64,000 bases of DNA from contig JAFRZW010000016.1 of NCBI GenBank assembly GCA_017442365.1, positions 124,001-188,000 on the forward strand, written 5' to 3'. The stretch comes from Rikenellaceae bacterium. GTDB taxonomy: Bacteria; Bacteroidota; Bacteroidia; Bacteroidales; Rikenellaceae. Numbering within the stretch: the first letter of the stretch is position 1; each line of letters opens with the position of its first letter. The translations under genes and the position numbers were made by a program. Below the pieces are notes generated by a model that did no database searches, was not told the DNA's origin, and saw only the letters and a list, made by a program, of their open reading frames with translations. This document shows, piece after piece, positions 9,585 to 18,226 of this stretch.

Positions 9585-9664
9585 GTGGAGCGAATAGCCC
9601 CAAATGGCGAGTGAAGCAACCGATGGAGAAGAAACAAGAAGAAAACGAAAAATAAACGAAGAAT

Positions 9665-10525
9665 ATGCGTCAATTAAAGATTACAAAGTCTATCACCAAC
9701 CGTGAGAGCGCGTCGCTCGATAAATATTTGCAGGAGATCGGTAAGGAGGATCTGATCACGGTTGAGGAGGAGGTAGAACTCGCCCAACGAATCAAAAAAG
9801 GTGATCAGGAGGCCCTCGAAAAACTGACGAAAGCGAACTTGCGTTTCGTGGTTTCGGTGGCAAAACAATATCAGAATCAGGGTCTGAGTCTGCCCGACTT
9901 GATCAATGAGGGTAACTTGGGTCTGATCAAGGCAGCCGAGAAGTTCGACGAAACACGTGGTTTCAAGTTCATCTCGTATGCCGTATGGTGGATTCGTCAG
10001 TCGATTTTGCAGGCTCTGGCCGAGCAGTCGCGTATCGTGCGTCTGCCGCTCAATCAGGTTGGCTCGCTCAATAAGATCAATAAGGCTTTTGCCCGTTTCG
10101 AGCAGGAGAACGAGCGTACTCCCTCGCCCGAGGAGCTGGCAAATGCGCTGGAACTGCCTAAGGAGAAGGTGTCGGATACGCTGCGTGTTGCGGGTCGCCA
10201 CGTGTCGGTGGACGCACCGTTTGCCGATGGCGAGGATAACAGCCTGCTCGACGTGCTGGTCAATACCGATTCCCCCAATGCCGATCGTGGCTTGATCAAC
10301 GAGTCGCTGAGCACCGAGGTTGAGCGTGCGCTCTCGACGCTGACCGACCGCGAGAAGGATATCATCAAGTATTTCTTCGGTATCGGTTGTCAGGAGATGA
10401 CCTTGGAGGAGATTGGCGAGAAATTTGGTCTGACCCGCGAGCGTGTTCGCCAGATCAAAGAGAAGGCTATCCGCCGTCTGCGCCACTCGTCGCGTAGTAA
10501 ATTACTTAAATCGTATTTGGGCTAA
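9665..10525 (+). CDS. rpoD: Primary RNA polymerase sigma-70 factor (short Bacteroidetes type)
   Basis: 286 residues containing regions 1.2 ([10 protein letters not shown]), 2 ([38 protein letters not shown]), 3 and 4 ([45 protein letters not shown]). Region 1.1 is absent, the normal state in this phylum's housekeeping sigma. The Bacteroidetes sigma recognises TTG/TAnnTTTG promoters, and elements of that form occur before several genes here (for example 10701-10731, 32594-32624, 35582-35613). The gene is monocistronic, with terminators on both sides. Confidence 0.95.
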   Translation: MRQLKITKSITNRESASLDKYLQEIGKEDLITVEEEVELAQRIKKGDQEALEKLTKANLRFVVSVAKQYQNQGLSLPDLINEGNLGLIKAAEKFDETRGFKFISYAVWWIRQSILQALAEQSRIVRLPLNQVGSLNKINKAFARFEQENERTPSPEELANALELPKEKVSDTLRVAGRHVSVDAPFADGEDNSLLDVLVNTDSPNADRGLINESLSTEVERALSTLTDREKDIIKYFFGIGCQEMTLEEIGEKFGLTRERVRQIKEKAIRRLRHSSRSKLLKSYLG

Positions 10526-10552
10526 TAAGGCGCAAATAATATCATTTTGGTG

Positions 10553-10584
10553 GGTCGTGCTCCGGCGGGAGCACGACCTTTTTT
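10553..10584 (+). terminator. Terminator of the sigma-factor gene
   Basis: Perfect 11-bp stem GGTCGTGCTCC / GGAGCACGACC with a four-base loop and six Ts. Confidence 0.92.
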
Positions 10585-10700
10585 GTGGCTCAGAGGTGCG
10601 TTTGGGGGCATTTTCGGGAGTCGAACGGTGTGCCAAAAGTCGCTTGTGAGGTGCTAATGTGTGAAATTTGAGCTAAAAAACTCGGAAAACAGAAAACTTT

Positions 10701-10731
10701 TTTGGTTTGTAAAGTTTTCTGCGTATCTTTG
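10701..10731 (+). promoter_or_regulatory. Promoter of the TetR-RND efflux operon
   Basis: TTTG at 10701-10704, 19 bp, then TATCTTTG at 10724-10731, matching the Bacteroidetes -33/-7 consensus. The TetR start is 40 bp downstream of the -7 element. A regulator site is likely near here, but no clear palindrome was found. Confidence 0.7.
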
Positions 10732-10770
10732 CACGCGTTATGTTATAGACGGATATAAACAAAAAAAACA

Positions 10771-11403
10771 ATGTCGCAAAAAGAGTATATCATCGAACAG
10801 GCTACCGAGATGTTTCGTCAGCTCGGCATCAAGGCTGTGCGAATGGACGACATCGCCCAGCATCTGGGTGTGTCGAAGCGTACGCTCTATGAGCTGTTCG
10901 AGGATAAGATGAACCTGCTCAAACTCTGTATGATCAACTATTATGAGACGCGCCACGGGCATATTAATGCGAAGATTGGTGAGTGTCGTAATGTCCTCGA
11001 ATCGATCTTAACGGCGTTTGATCTATTTTTGGTTGATGGTGAGGCGGAGCAGCGTATGCAGACCAATCTGCGTCGTTTCTATCCTGCACTTTACGAGGAG
11101 TTGTCGGCAATGATGCAGCAACGCAATCGCGATCGTCTGAAAGGTGCAATCGAGAAGGGTATTGCCGAAGGGTTGTTAGATCCGACAATTGATGTCGATT
11201 TGTCGGTTGCAATGCTCGGTTGGTCGCTTTCGGGTGTTGTGGACACTCGCAAGGCCTCGCTGCCTAACAATATTACGCCCGAATATGCGTTGAGATATGT
11301 TGTGATCAACTTCCTGCGCGGAATATCGACGGTGAAGGGTATCAAGGTGATTGATACTTTCCTATCGCAGTTCAAGCGCCCGCAAACAAAGAATATAAAT
11401 TAA
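10771..11403 (+). CDS. TetR/AcrR family regulator of the RND efflux operon
   Basis: 210 residues. The N-terminal HTH is clear (ATEMFRQLGIKAVRMDDIAQHLGVSKRTLYELFEDK, with the recognition helix near residues 30-48); the C-terminal helical ligand-binding domain is divergent, as usual in the family. It is the first gene of a run with tolC, MFP, RND pump and a PG0541-like gene, with gaps of only 20-26 bp. It probably represses this operon, and hence itself, until a toxic ligand binds. Confidence 0.88.
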   Translation: MSQKEYIIEQATEMFRQLGIKAVRMDDIAQHLGVSKRTLYELFEDKMNLLKLCMINYYETRHGHINAKIGECRNVLESILTAFDLFLVDGEAEQRMQTNLRRFYPALYEELSAMMQQRNRDRLKGAIEKGIAEGLLDPTIDVDLSVAMLGWSLSGVVDTRKASLPNNITPEYALRYVVINFLRGISTVKGIKVIDTFLSQFKRPQTKNIN

Positions 11404-11423
11404 AAAACAAAACATAGACAGAG

Positions 11424-12830
11424 ATGAAAAAGATGATGATGACACTTTGCGCTCTTGTGCTGGCACTCGGTGTGTCGGCTCAGACGACAGAGGGCGCAAC
11501 CGAGATGACCACAATGCGACTGACGTTGCAGGAGGCCATCGACCTCGCACTGAGCGAGAACCCCACTATCAAGGTGGCAGATTTGGAGGTCGAGCGTTAC
11601 GACTATGTCCGTAAGGAGATGTTGGGTAATCTCTACCCCTCATTGTCGGCAAGCGGAACCTATACCTACGCTGTGGTTAAGAGCGAGATCTCGAAGGGTC
11701 TGTCGTTCGGTGCCGACAATACGATCGCCGCAGCAGCTGAGGTGGGTCTGCCGTTGGTAGTCCCCGCAGTATGGCGTTCGATCAAGATGACCAAGGTGCA
11801 GATGGAGAATGCAGTGGAGTTGGCGCGTGCGTCGCGTATCGATATGGTCAATGCCGTGAAGAAGGCATACTATAATATTCTGTTGGCCGAGCAGTCGCTG
11901 GCTGTGTTGCGTTCGAGCGAGGCTACGGTGAGCAAGACGGTCGAGGATACCCGCGTGCAGTATGAGCACGGCTTGGCGTCGGAGTACAACCTGCTGACTG
12001 CCGAGGTGCAGTTGAGCAACTTGCAGCCCTCGATTATCCAGACCGCTAATTCGATCGACATTGCTAAGCGTTTGTTGAAGATGTACCTGAGCCTGCCCGA
12101 GAATATCGACATCGCGCTGGTGGGTACGCTGGACGACTTCCGCGATGCTATTCTGAACGGTGGAGAGCAGCTTTCGACCGATGTTTCGGAGAATAGCACC
12201 TTGAAGCAGTTGGATATTCAGGCCGAGCTGCTCCGACAGAATCTGAAACTGACTCAGACTTCGCGTATGCCGACATTGGCAGCGTTTGGTCAGTTTGCAT
12301 ACTCGGGTAACGATATGCAGCGCCCCGATTTCAGCGCAATGATGGGCGGTGGCGCAACAGGTGGCACGACAGGTGGCACAACGGGTAGCACGGGCAATGC
12401 AGGTACGGCCGAGGCTGTGAAGAAGAGCTTCTATTGGCAGCACCCGATTTCGATCGGTGTATCGTTGTCGGTGCCCATCTTCTCGGGTTTCAAGAATACC
12501 AACAAGGTGCGTCAGGTGCGCAACCAGATTCGTCAGTTGGAGTTGCAGCGCGACTACGTGGCTAAGAGTACTGATGTTCAGGTACGTTCGTCGATCAACA
12601 ATCTGCTCACCGCCCGCGAGAAGATGTTTGCCAATGAGAAGACCGTTGCTCAGGCACAGAAGGCTTACGACATCTCGAACACTCGCTACAAGGCAGGTGC
12701 AGGTACGATTTTGGAGTTGAACACCGCCGAGTTGTCGCTGACGCAGGCCAAGTTGAACTACTCGCAGGCAATCTATGACTACATTTCGGCAAAGGCCGAC
12801 TACGACCAGATCGTGGGTAAAGAGGAATAA
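11424..12830 (+). CDS. TolC family outer-membrane efflux channel
   Basis: 468 residues with a signal peptide (ending GVSAQT) and two OEP repeats (ATVSKTVEDTRVQYEHGLASEYNLLTAEVQLSN and the C-terminal AYDISNTRYKAGAGTILELNTAELSLTQAKLNYSQA). It forms the trimeric outer-membrane duct of the RND pump encoded downstream. A Gly/Thr-rich low-complexity segment at about 12346-12413 (MMGGGATGGTTGGTTGSTG), probably a surface-exposed loop, interrupts the second half and is absent from most homologues. Confidence 0.9.
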   Translation: MKKMMMTLCALVLALGVSAQTTEGATEMTTMRLTLQEAIDLALSENPTIKVADLEVERYDYVRKEMLGNLYPSLSASGTYTYAVVKSEISKGLSFGADNTIAAAAEVGLPLVVPAVWRSIKMTKVQMENAVELARASRIDMVNAVKKAYYNILLAEQSLAVLRSSEATVSKTVEDTRVQYEHGLASEYNLLTAEVQLSNLQPSIIQTANSIDIAKRLLKMYLSLPENIDIALVGTLDDFRDAILNGGEQLSTDVSENSTLKQLDIQAELLRQNLKLTQTSRMPTLAAFGQFAYSGNDMQRPDFSAMMGGGATGGTTGGTTGSTGNAGTAEAVKKSFYWQHPISIGVSLSVPIFSGFKNTNKVRQVRNQIRQLELQRDYVAKSTDVQVRSSINNLLTAREKMFANEKTVAQAQKAYDISNTRYKAGAGTILELNTAELSLTQAKLNYSQAIYDYISAKADYDQIVGKEE

Positions 12831-12855
12831 TAACTAAAAAACGATAATAAAAGAG

Positions 12856-13881
12856 ATGAAAAAGAATTTGGTATTGGCAACTGCACTCATCGCATCGTTG
12901 GCGATGGTAGGTTGCGGTGGCAAGCAGAATCAGAGCGTTGCTACGATTGAGTCGGAGAAGGTGCTGATCAAAACTGCTGCGGCTGTTTCGGCCGAGGTTG
13001 GTCAGTTGGTTGAGGTTACGGCTAACATTCAGCCCTACAAGCAGAACTCGATTACGCCCGCAGTTCAGGGTGTGCGTATCGATCGCATTTTGGTCGATGT
13101 AGGTGATTATGTGTCGAAGGGTCAGTTGGTTGCAACGATGGATCCCATTCAGTACAATCAGGCAAATACTCAGCTTCTGAACCTCGAAGCCGATCTGGCA
13201 CGTATGACTCCCGTATTCGAGGCAGGTGGTATCTCGGCTCAGCAGCTCGAAGCGATGAAGACTCAGGTTTCGGTGCAGCGCGATGCAGTGGCTAACTTGA
13301 AGAAGAACATCGAGTTGCGTTCGCCCATCTCGGGTGTTGTTACGGCTCGTAACGCTGAGGCTGGCGATATGTTTGCCAATATGCCCATTTTGCAGGTTAT
13401 GCAGATCAACCCGTTGAAGATCACCGCAAGCATCTCGGAGAAGTATTTCTCGAAGGTTAAGTTGAATATGCCCGTTGAGATCGCTACGGAGGTACTGCCC
13501 GACGAGAAGTTTACGGGTAAGGTGTCGTTGATCTATCCCGCAATGGACGCAGCAACGCGCACATTTACGGTCGAGATCACCATTCCCAACGCAGGCAACA
13601 AGTTGCGTCCGGGTATGTTCGCTCGCGCAATCTTCAATTTGGGTGAGGTTCAGAGCGTGTTGGTTCCCGACGTAGCAGTTAAGCGTCAGGCAGGTACTGC
13701 CGAGCGAGCTGTGTTCGTAGTGAAGGAGGACGGCACGGTAGAGCGTCGCGTGGTTGAGTTGGGTCGTCAGATCGACAAGAACTACGTTATTCTGTCGGGT
13801 CTTGAAGCAGGCGAGGTAGTTTCGATTACCGGTCTGAGCAAGCTCGAAGATGGTACGGCCATTGAGGTCAGCAATAACTAA
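12856..13881 (+). CDS. RND efflux periplasmic adaptor (MFP) lipoprotein
   Basis: 341 residues. The lipoprotein signal ends ASLAMVGCGGK. Biotinyl-lipoyl-like halves (VRIDRILVDVGDYVSKGQLVATMD and IELRSPISGVVTARNAEAGDM) flank a short alpha-hairpin, followed by beta-barrel and membrane-proximal domains (KITASISEKYFSKVKLNMPVEI, RPGMFARAIF). The protein bridges the inner-membrane RND pump and TolC. It sits 25 bp after tolC and 19 bp before the pump gene. Confidence 0.92.
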   Translation: MKKNLVLATALIASLAMVGCGGKQNQSVATIESEKVLIKTAAAVSAEVGQLVEVTANIQPYKQNSITPAVQGVRIDRILVDVGDYVSKGQLVATMDPIQYNQANTQLLNLEADLARMTPVFEAGGISAQQLEAMKTQVSVQRDAVANLKKNIELRSPISGVVTARNAEAGDMFANMPILQVMQINPLKITASISEKYFSKVKLNMPVEIATEVLPDEKFTGKVSLIYPAMDAATRTFTVEITIPNAGNKLRPGMFARAIFNLGEVQSVLVPDVAVKRQAGTAERAVFVVKEDGTVERRVVELGRQIDKNYVILSGLEAGEVVSITGLSKLEDGTAIEVSNN

Positions 13882-13884
13882 TTG

Positions 13885-13891
13885 AAAGGAG
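13885..13891 (+). promoter_or_regulatory. Shine-Dalgarno-like site before the RND pump gene
   Basis: AAAGGAG lies nine bases before the ATG at 13901. Most genes in this window have no such motif, as usual for Bacteroidetes, so this may reinforce pump translation. Confidence 0.4.
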
Positions 13892-13900
13892 AAAAGCAAG

Positions 13901-16900
13901 ATGAAAATTTACGAATCAGCCGTTAGAAAGCCGATTTCGACCTGTCTGCTCTTCTTGGGTGTGATCATCTTCGGACTCTTCTCGTTGAAGAATCTGGCGA
14001 TCGACCAGTATCCCGAGATGGACCCTCCCTACATCACCGTAGCGACGGTCTATGCAGGAGCTAATGCAGCCGATATCGAAACAAATATTACCCGAGTGCT
14101 GGAAGACCAGCTCAACTCGGTCGATAATCTGAAAGAGATCACCTCGACATCGAAGGATAACGTGTCGATGATTACGCTCGAAATGGAGTGGGGTTCGGAT
14201 CTTGACGTAGCGATGAATGACGTGCGCGACATCGTCAGCCGTACTCAGACCCTGCTGCCTGACGAGGTGGAGTATCCTACGATTTTCAAGTTCAGCTCGT
14301 CGATGATGCCCGTAATGATGCTCTCGGTTACGGCCGATGAGAGCTATTACGCATTGGACAAGATTCTGGACGACCGTCTGGTCAATGTGTTGAACCGTGT
14401 GAATGGTATCGGTTCGGTGAGTGTCATTGGTCAGCCCGTGCGCGAGATTCAGGTCAATGTCGATCCTGAGAAGATCGAGGCATTTGGTCTGACGATCGAG
14501 TCGATCGGTGGTATCATCGCATCGGAGAACCTCAATGTCCCCGCAGGTTCGATGGATTTGGCAAGTGGTACATATAATGTTAAAGCCGATGGTGAGTTTA
14601 CCGATAGCGAGCAGTTGAAGCACTTGGTTGTATCGACCCGTGGTGGTCGCACGGTTAAGCTCTCGGACGTTGCCGAGGTGAAGGATACGATTCAGAAGAT
14701 CACGATGGATACCCGTGCCAATGGCCGTCGTTCGGCAATGGTTATGATCCAGAAGCAGTCGGGTGCCAATACCGTTGAGATCGTTGAGGAGATCAACAAG
14801 CGTCTGCCCGCAATCGAGAAGACGCTGCCTAACGACATCAAGATTGTCGAGATTATGAACGGTGCGACCGAGATCCAGAAGAGTATCAACTCGCTGGCCG
14901 AAACGGTGATGTTGGCATTCGTCTTCGTTATCATCGTGGTTATGGTCTTCCTGGGCCGTTGGCGCGCGACGTTCATTATCTGTATGACGATCCCCATTTC
15001 GTTGGTTACGGCATTCATCTATCTGTTTGCAGCCGACTCGACGCTGAACCTGATTTCGCTCTCGTCGTTGTCAATTGCAATCGGTATGGTGGTGGACGAC
15101 GCGATTGTGGTACTCGAAAATATTACAACTCATATCGAACGTGGATCGAGCCCCAAGGAGGCTGCAATCTATGGTACCAACGAGGTGTGGTTGTCGGTAA
15201 TCGCAACGACGTTGGTAGTTGTGGCGGTATTTATGCCTTTGACAATGGTGTCGGGTATGGCAGGTATCCTGTTCAAGGAGTTGGGTTGGATCGTTTCGAT
15301 CGTGGTATGTATGTCAACCACCGCAGCAGTAACGCTGACCCCGATGTTGTCGGCCTATATCCTCTCGTCAGATGGTGGTAAGCACGACTATAAGGGTGTG
15401 GGTATCATCTACAAGCCTATCGATAAGTTCCTCGATTGGTTGGACGATGCTTATGCACGAATGCTGACTTGGTCGGTACGCCACCGCTGGGCGACGGTAG
15501 GTGCAGCAATGTTGCTGTTTGTCGTGTCGCTGGGTCTGTTGAAGTTCGTTCCGTTCGACTTCTTCCCTCCCTCGGATAATGCACAGATTACGGCTACGAT
15601 CGAGACCGAGCAGAACCTCTCGATGGAATACACACGTGAGATTGCTCAGCGCATCGATAGTATTGTCTTCAAGAACTTCCCTGAGGTTGAGCTGGTTTCG
15701 GCTCGTACGGGTCAGAGCTCGGCCAACAACGCAATGTCGGCAATGCAGAAGTCGGGTTCGAATATGATCAGCTACAACCTTCGCCTCTCGCGTTCGACCG
15801 AGCGTGAGCGTTCGATCTACGAGATCGCCGATATCTGGCGTGCCGAGTTGGCGAAGATTCCTGAGATTTCGCAGTTTGTTGTATCGCCCGGTGGTAGTGG
15901 CGGCGGTATGAGCGGTGGCGCCAACGTTGAGATCAAGGTCTTTGGTTTCGACTTGGATAACTCGAATAGTGTGGCTATCGACCTCAAAAACAAGGTGTCG
16001 AAGATCGCGGGCGTACGTGATGCCGACCTGTCGCGCGATGACCTGCGTCCTGAGTACAATGTTGTATTCGACCGCGAGAAGTTGGCGCTGCACGGCCTGA
16101 ACAATGCTCAGGTATCGCAGGCAGTACGTAACCGTATCGACGGTATGGACGCGTCGAAGTACCGCGAGGACGGCGACGAGTACGATATCGTAGTGCGTTA
16201 TGCCGAGCCTTTCCGCCAGTCGTTGGAGGACGTTGAGAATATCAACCTGATGACCGCAACGGGTCGCACAATCAAGTTGAAGGAGGTTGCGAAGGTTGTC
16301 GAGGAGTTTGCTGCTCCCGATATCCAGCGCGAGAACCGTCAGCGCGTAGTGAAGGTAACGGCGACGTTGGCTCCGGGTGTGGCTCTGGGTGATGTCGTAG
16401 GCGAGGTGCAGACGATGCTCAACGAGTACGACACCCCCGACGGTATCGACCTCGAATTGGGTGGTACGTTGGAGGATCAGCAGGAGACCTTCGGTGATCT
16501 GTTCGTGCTGTTGGCTCTGATCGTGGTGCTGGTATATATCGTTATGGCTACGCAGTTCGAGTCGATGACAATGCCTCTGATGATTATGATTTCGATTCCG
16601 TTCGCATTCACCGGTGTATTCTTCGCTCTGTGGATTAGCGGTACATCGTTGAGCTTGATCGCACTGATTGGTGCAATTATGCTGGTGGGTATCGTAGTGA
16701 AGAACGGTATCGTGATGGTCGATTACACCAACCTTCTGGTTGAGCGCGGATCGAGCGTTGCTAAGGCAGCCGTTGCTGCTGGTAAGAGCCGTCTGCGTCC
16801 CGTGTTGATGACCTCGCTGACAACCATCTTCGGTATGGTACCTATGGCTATGGGTCTGGGTGAAGGCTCTGAGATCTGGCAGCCGATGGGTGTATCGGTT

Positions 16901-17053
16901 ATCGGTGGTCTGACCTGTTCGACCATTCTGACGCTGCTGGTTCTGCCCGCATTGTATGTGATCTTCCGCGGTCGCAAGGCAAGTGGTGCTAATGAGATCC
17001 AGCACGATGGCAGCAGCAAGCGTAAGCAGGCTATTGCTAACAAGATTAACTAA
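13901..17053 (+). CDS. RND multidrug efflux inner-membrane permease (HAE1/AcrB type)
   Basis: 1050 residues, the standard AcrB length, with twelve predicted membrane helices in two repeats. Key sequences are the N-terminal RKPISTCLLFLGVIIFGLFSL, the TM4 proton-relay segment SLSIAIGMVVDDAIVVLEN with the paired Asp, and the second-half counterpart LVGIVVKNGIVMVDYTN. A Gly/Ser-rich loop (SPGGSGGGMSGGAN) opens the second periplasmic domain. With the MFP and TolC it exports drugs, detergents or bile-type amphiphiles. The substrate cannot be set from sequence. Confidence 0.94.
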   Translation: MKIYESAVRKPISTCLLFLGVIIFGLFSLKNLAIDQYPEMDPPYITVATVYAGANAADIETNITRVLEDQLNSVDNLKEITSTSKDNVSMITLEMEWGSDLDVAMNDVRDIVSRTQTLLPDEVEYPTIFKFSSSMMPVMMLSVTADESYYALDKILDDRLVNVLNRVNGIGSVSVIGQPVREIQVNVDPEKIEAFGLTIESIGGIIASENLNVPAGSMDLASGTYNVKADGEFTDSEQLKHLVVSTRGGRTVKLSDVAEVKDTIQKITMDTRANGRRSAMVMIQKQSGANTVEIVEEINKRLPAIEKTLPNDIKIVEIMNGATEIQKSINSLAETVMLAFVFVIIVVMVFLGRWRATFIICMTIPISLVTAFIYLFAADSTLNLISLSSLSIAIGMVVDDAIVVLENITTHIERGSSPKEAAIYGTNEVWLSVIATTLVVVAVFMPLTMVSGMAGILFKELGWIVSIVVCMSTTAAVTLTPMLSAYILSSDGGKHDYKGVGIIYKPIDKFLDWLDDAYARMLTWSVRHRWATVGAAMLLFVVSLGLLKFVPFDFFPPSDNAQITATIETEQNLSMEYTREIAQRIDSIVFKNFPEVELVSARTGQSSANNAMSAMQKSGSNMISYNLRLSRSTERERSIYEIADIWRAELAKIPEISQFVVSPGGSGGGMSGGANVEIKVFGFDLDNSNSVAIDLKNKVSKIAGVRDADLSRDDLRPEYNVVFDREKLALHGLNNAQVSQAVRNRIDGMDASKYREDGDEYDIVVRYAEPFRQSLEDVENINLMTATGRTIKLKEVAKVVEEFAAPDIQRENRQRVVKVTATLAPGVALGDVVGEVQTMLNEYDTPDGIDLELGGTLEDQQETFGDLFVLLALIVVLVYIVMATQFESMTMPLMIMISIPFAFTGVFFALWISGTSLSLIALIGAIMLVGIVVKNGIVMVDYTNLLVERGSSVAKAAVAAGKSRLRPVLMTSLTTIFGMVPMAMGLGEGSEIWQPMGVSVIGGLTCSTILTLLVLPALYVIFRGRKASGANEIQHDGSSKRKQAIANKIN

Positions 17054-17074
17054 TGAAATTGAGCTAAAAAAACG

Positions 17075-17368
17075 ATGAAAGCAGTATTTATTTCATATAA
17101 TCAGGCTTTGACCGAGCGAGTAATGGCGATTTTGGATCGCAATGGCGCACGAGGTTTCACCAAGTGGGAGCTGACTCACGGTCGTGGTTCGGTCGATGGC
17201 GAGCCTCACTACGCATCACACGCTTGGCCTGCAATGAACTCGTCGATTCTGACCATCGTCGAGGACGAGAAGGTTAAGCCGTTGTTGGACGAGTTCCGTG
17301 CGATGGACGCCGAGACCAAGATGCAGGGCTCGCGTGCCTTTGTTTGGAATGTCGAGGAGCAGATGTAG
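17075..17368 (+). CDS. PG0541-family RND-associated small protein
   Basis: 97 residues without a signal peptide. Sequence and position match the small proteins that follow RND operons in Porphyromonas and relatives (P. gingivalis PG0541 after PG0538-PG0540). The length, the N-terminal MKAVFISYNQALTERVMAILD and the C-terminal KVKPLLDEFRAMDAE are compatible with a ferredoxin-like, PII-like fold, so it may sense a ligand or modulate the pump; that is inference. The gene starts 21 bp after the pump stop and ends the operon. Confidence 0.75.
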   Translation: MKAVFISYNQALTERVMAILDRNGARGFTKWELTHGRGSVDGEPHYASHAWPAMNSSILTIVEDEKVKPLLDEFRAMDAETKMQGSRAFVWNVEEQM

Positions 17369-17408
17369 TACGCGCTCGTCTGCGCTTCTTCAATAGTTCG
17401 TAAAGTGA

Positions 17409-17439
17409 GAGCCGTTCCGAATTTCGGGACGGCTCTTTT
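17409..17439 (+). terminator. Terminator of the efflux operon
   Basis: Stem GAGCCGTTCC / GGGACGGCTC with a seven-base loop and TTTTG tail, 40 bp past the last stop. Confidence 0.85.
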
Positions 17440-17515
17440 GTTGGATATCCTTTATCCGAAGCAACGCGCTGTGTCAGAGTAGATTGTCCTGAAACAGAAA
17501 ACGCGCCTCGCAATC

Positions 17516-17547
17516 AAAAAAAAGCCACCCCCGACGTGGGAGTGGCT
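17516..17547 (-). terminator. Terminator of the small HTH gene
   Basis: On the minus strand, AGCCACTCCC pairs with GGGGGTGGCT followed by eight Ts; it lies about 65 bp past the 81-residue gene. Confidence 0.85.
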
Positions 17548-17613
17548 TGTTGTTGGGTTAATGTTGAGTTATATAGCTCAGTTCGCCCGAATTTTGAGAA
17601 TTAAGGATCGAGA

Positions 17614-17859
17614 TTATTTCAATTCGTTCAAGATGCGCATCGCAGCGTCGAGAATAGTGGTATCGTCCAGAGTTACAACACCGCCATCGGGACCCTTCTC
17701 GTAGTGAGCACCTACTACCTGACCCGACTCAAAGTGATTGCCGCCGAAGTAGTTACGTACAGTATCAACGTCGATACCGAGTTCGTCTGCGATACGCTGC
17801 GAGCTGCCGCTGGGCAACTTGTCCTTGATTCTTCTGAGTTCGTTAAAAGTGATAATCAT
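17614..17859 (-). CDS. Small helix-turn-helix DNA-binding protein
   Basis: 81 residues. The segment SSQRIADELGIDVDTVRNYFGG (about residues 18-40) is a good helix-turn-helix; the rest is polar, ending in a helix DAAMRILNELK. Proteins of this size and type are conserved and usually single-copy in Bacteroidales, but their target is unknown to me. The gene has its own terminator and a promoter-like element. Confidence 0.75.
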   Translation of the reverse strand: MIITFNELRRIKDKLPSGSSQRIADELGIDVDTVRNYFGGNHFESGQVVGAHYEKGPDGGVVTLDDTTILDAAMRILNELK

Positions 17860-17895
17860 AGTCGTATTTCTTTTAAATTGATATTTTCAGTGGTA

Positions 17896-17925
17896 CTAAG
17901 GTAAGAAAGTTTTTTTGAACAACAA
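17896..17925 (-). promoter_or_regulatory. Probable promoter of the small HTH gene
   Basis: Minus strand: TTG (17923-17925), 19 bp, then TACCTTAG (17896-17903), one base off TAnnTTTG. It lies 37 bp before the ATG. Confidence 0.4.
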
Positions 17926-18066
17926 AAATTTTTCGAAAAAAAACGCAAATCAACTCTTTTTTTCTCCTTAGCTCCTTCACTGAGCATATAATATTAATAG
18001 GTAGCGGCTCCAAATCGTATTCGCCGAATGACAATGTGGCAGACGTTGTGTCAGCAATTTTGTCAG

Positions 18067-18143
18067 TTGGCAGAACTTTTGGTGCTTTTACAGGCCACTT
18101 TTATGCCAAAAACGGCCAATGGCAAGTTTGGTATAACGTTTGT
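18067..18143 (+). promoter_or_regulatory. Two sigma-54-like boxes upstream of dnaK
   Basis: TTGGCAGAACTTTTGG (18067-18082) and TTGGTATAACGTTTGT (18128-18143) both have GG twelve bases before a G-rich second box, close to the -24/-12 pattern, though neither has a perfect GC at -12. The second would put a start site about 75 bp before dnaK. No TAnnTTTG element and no CIRCE repeat was found in the 367-bp gap 17860-18226; otherwise I see nothing in it. Confidence 0.35.
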
Positions 18144-18226
18144 TTCGAAAGAAAGCGTCGGCGAAACGAGCCGAAAAGTTTTTAAGCAGAAAAAATAAGT
18201 ATAACAATTAAAAAATAGAGAAAATT

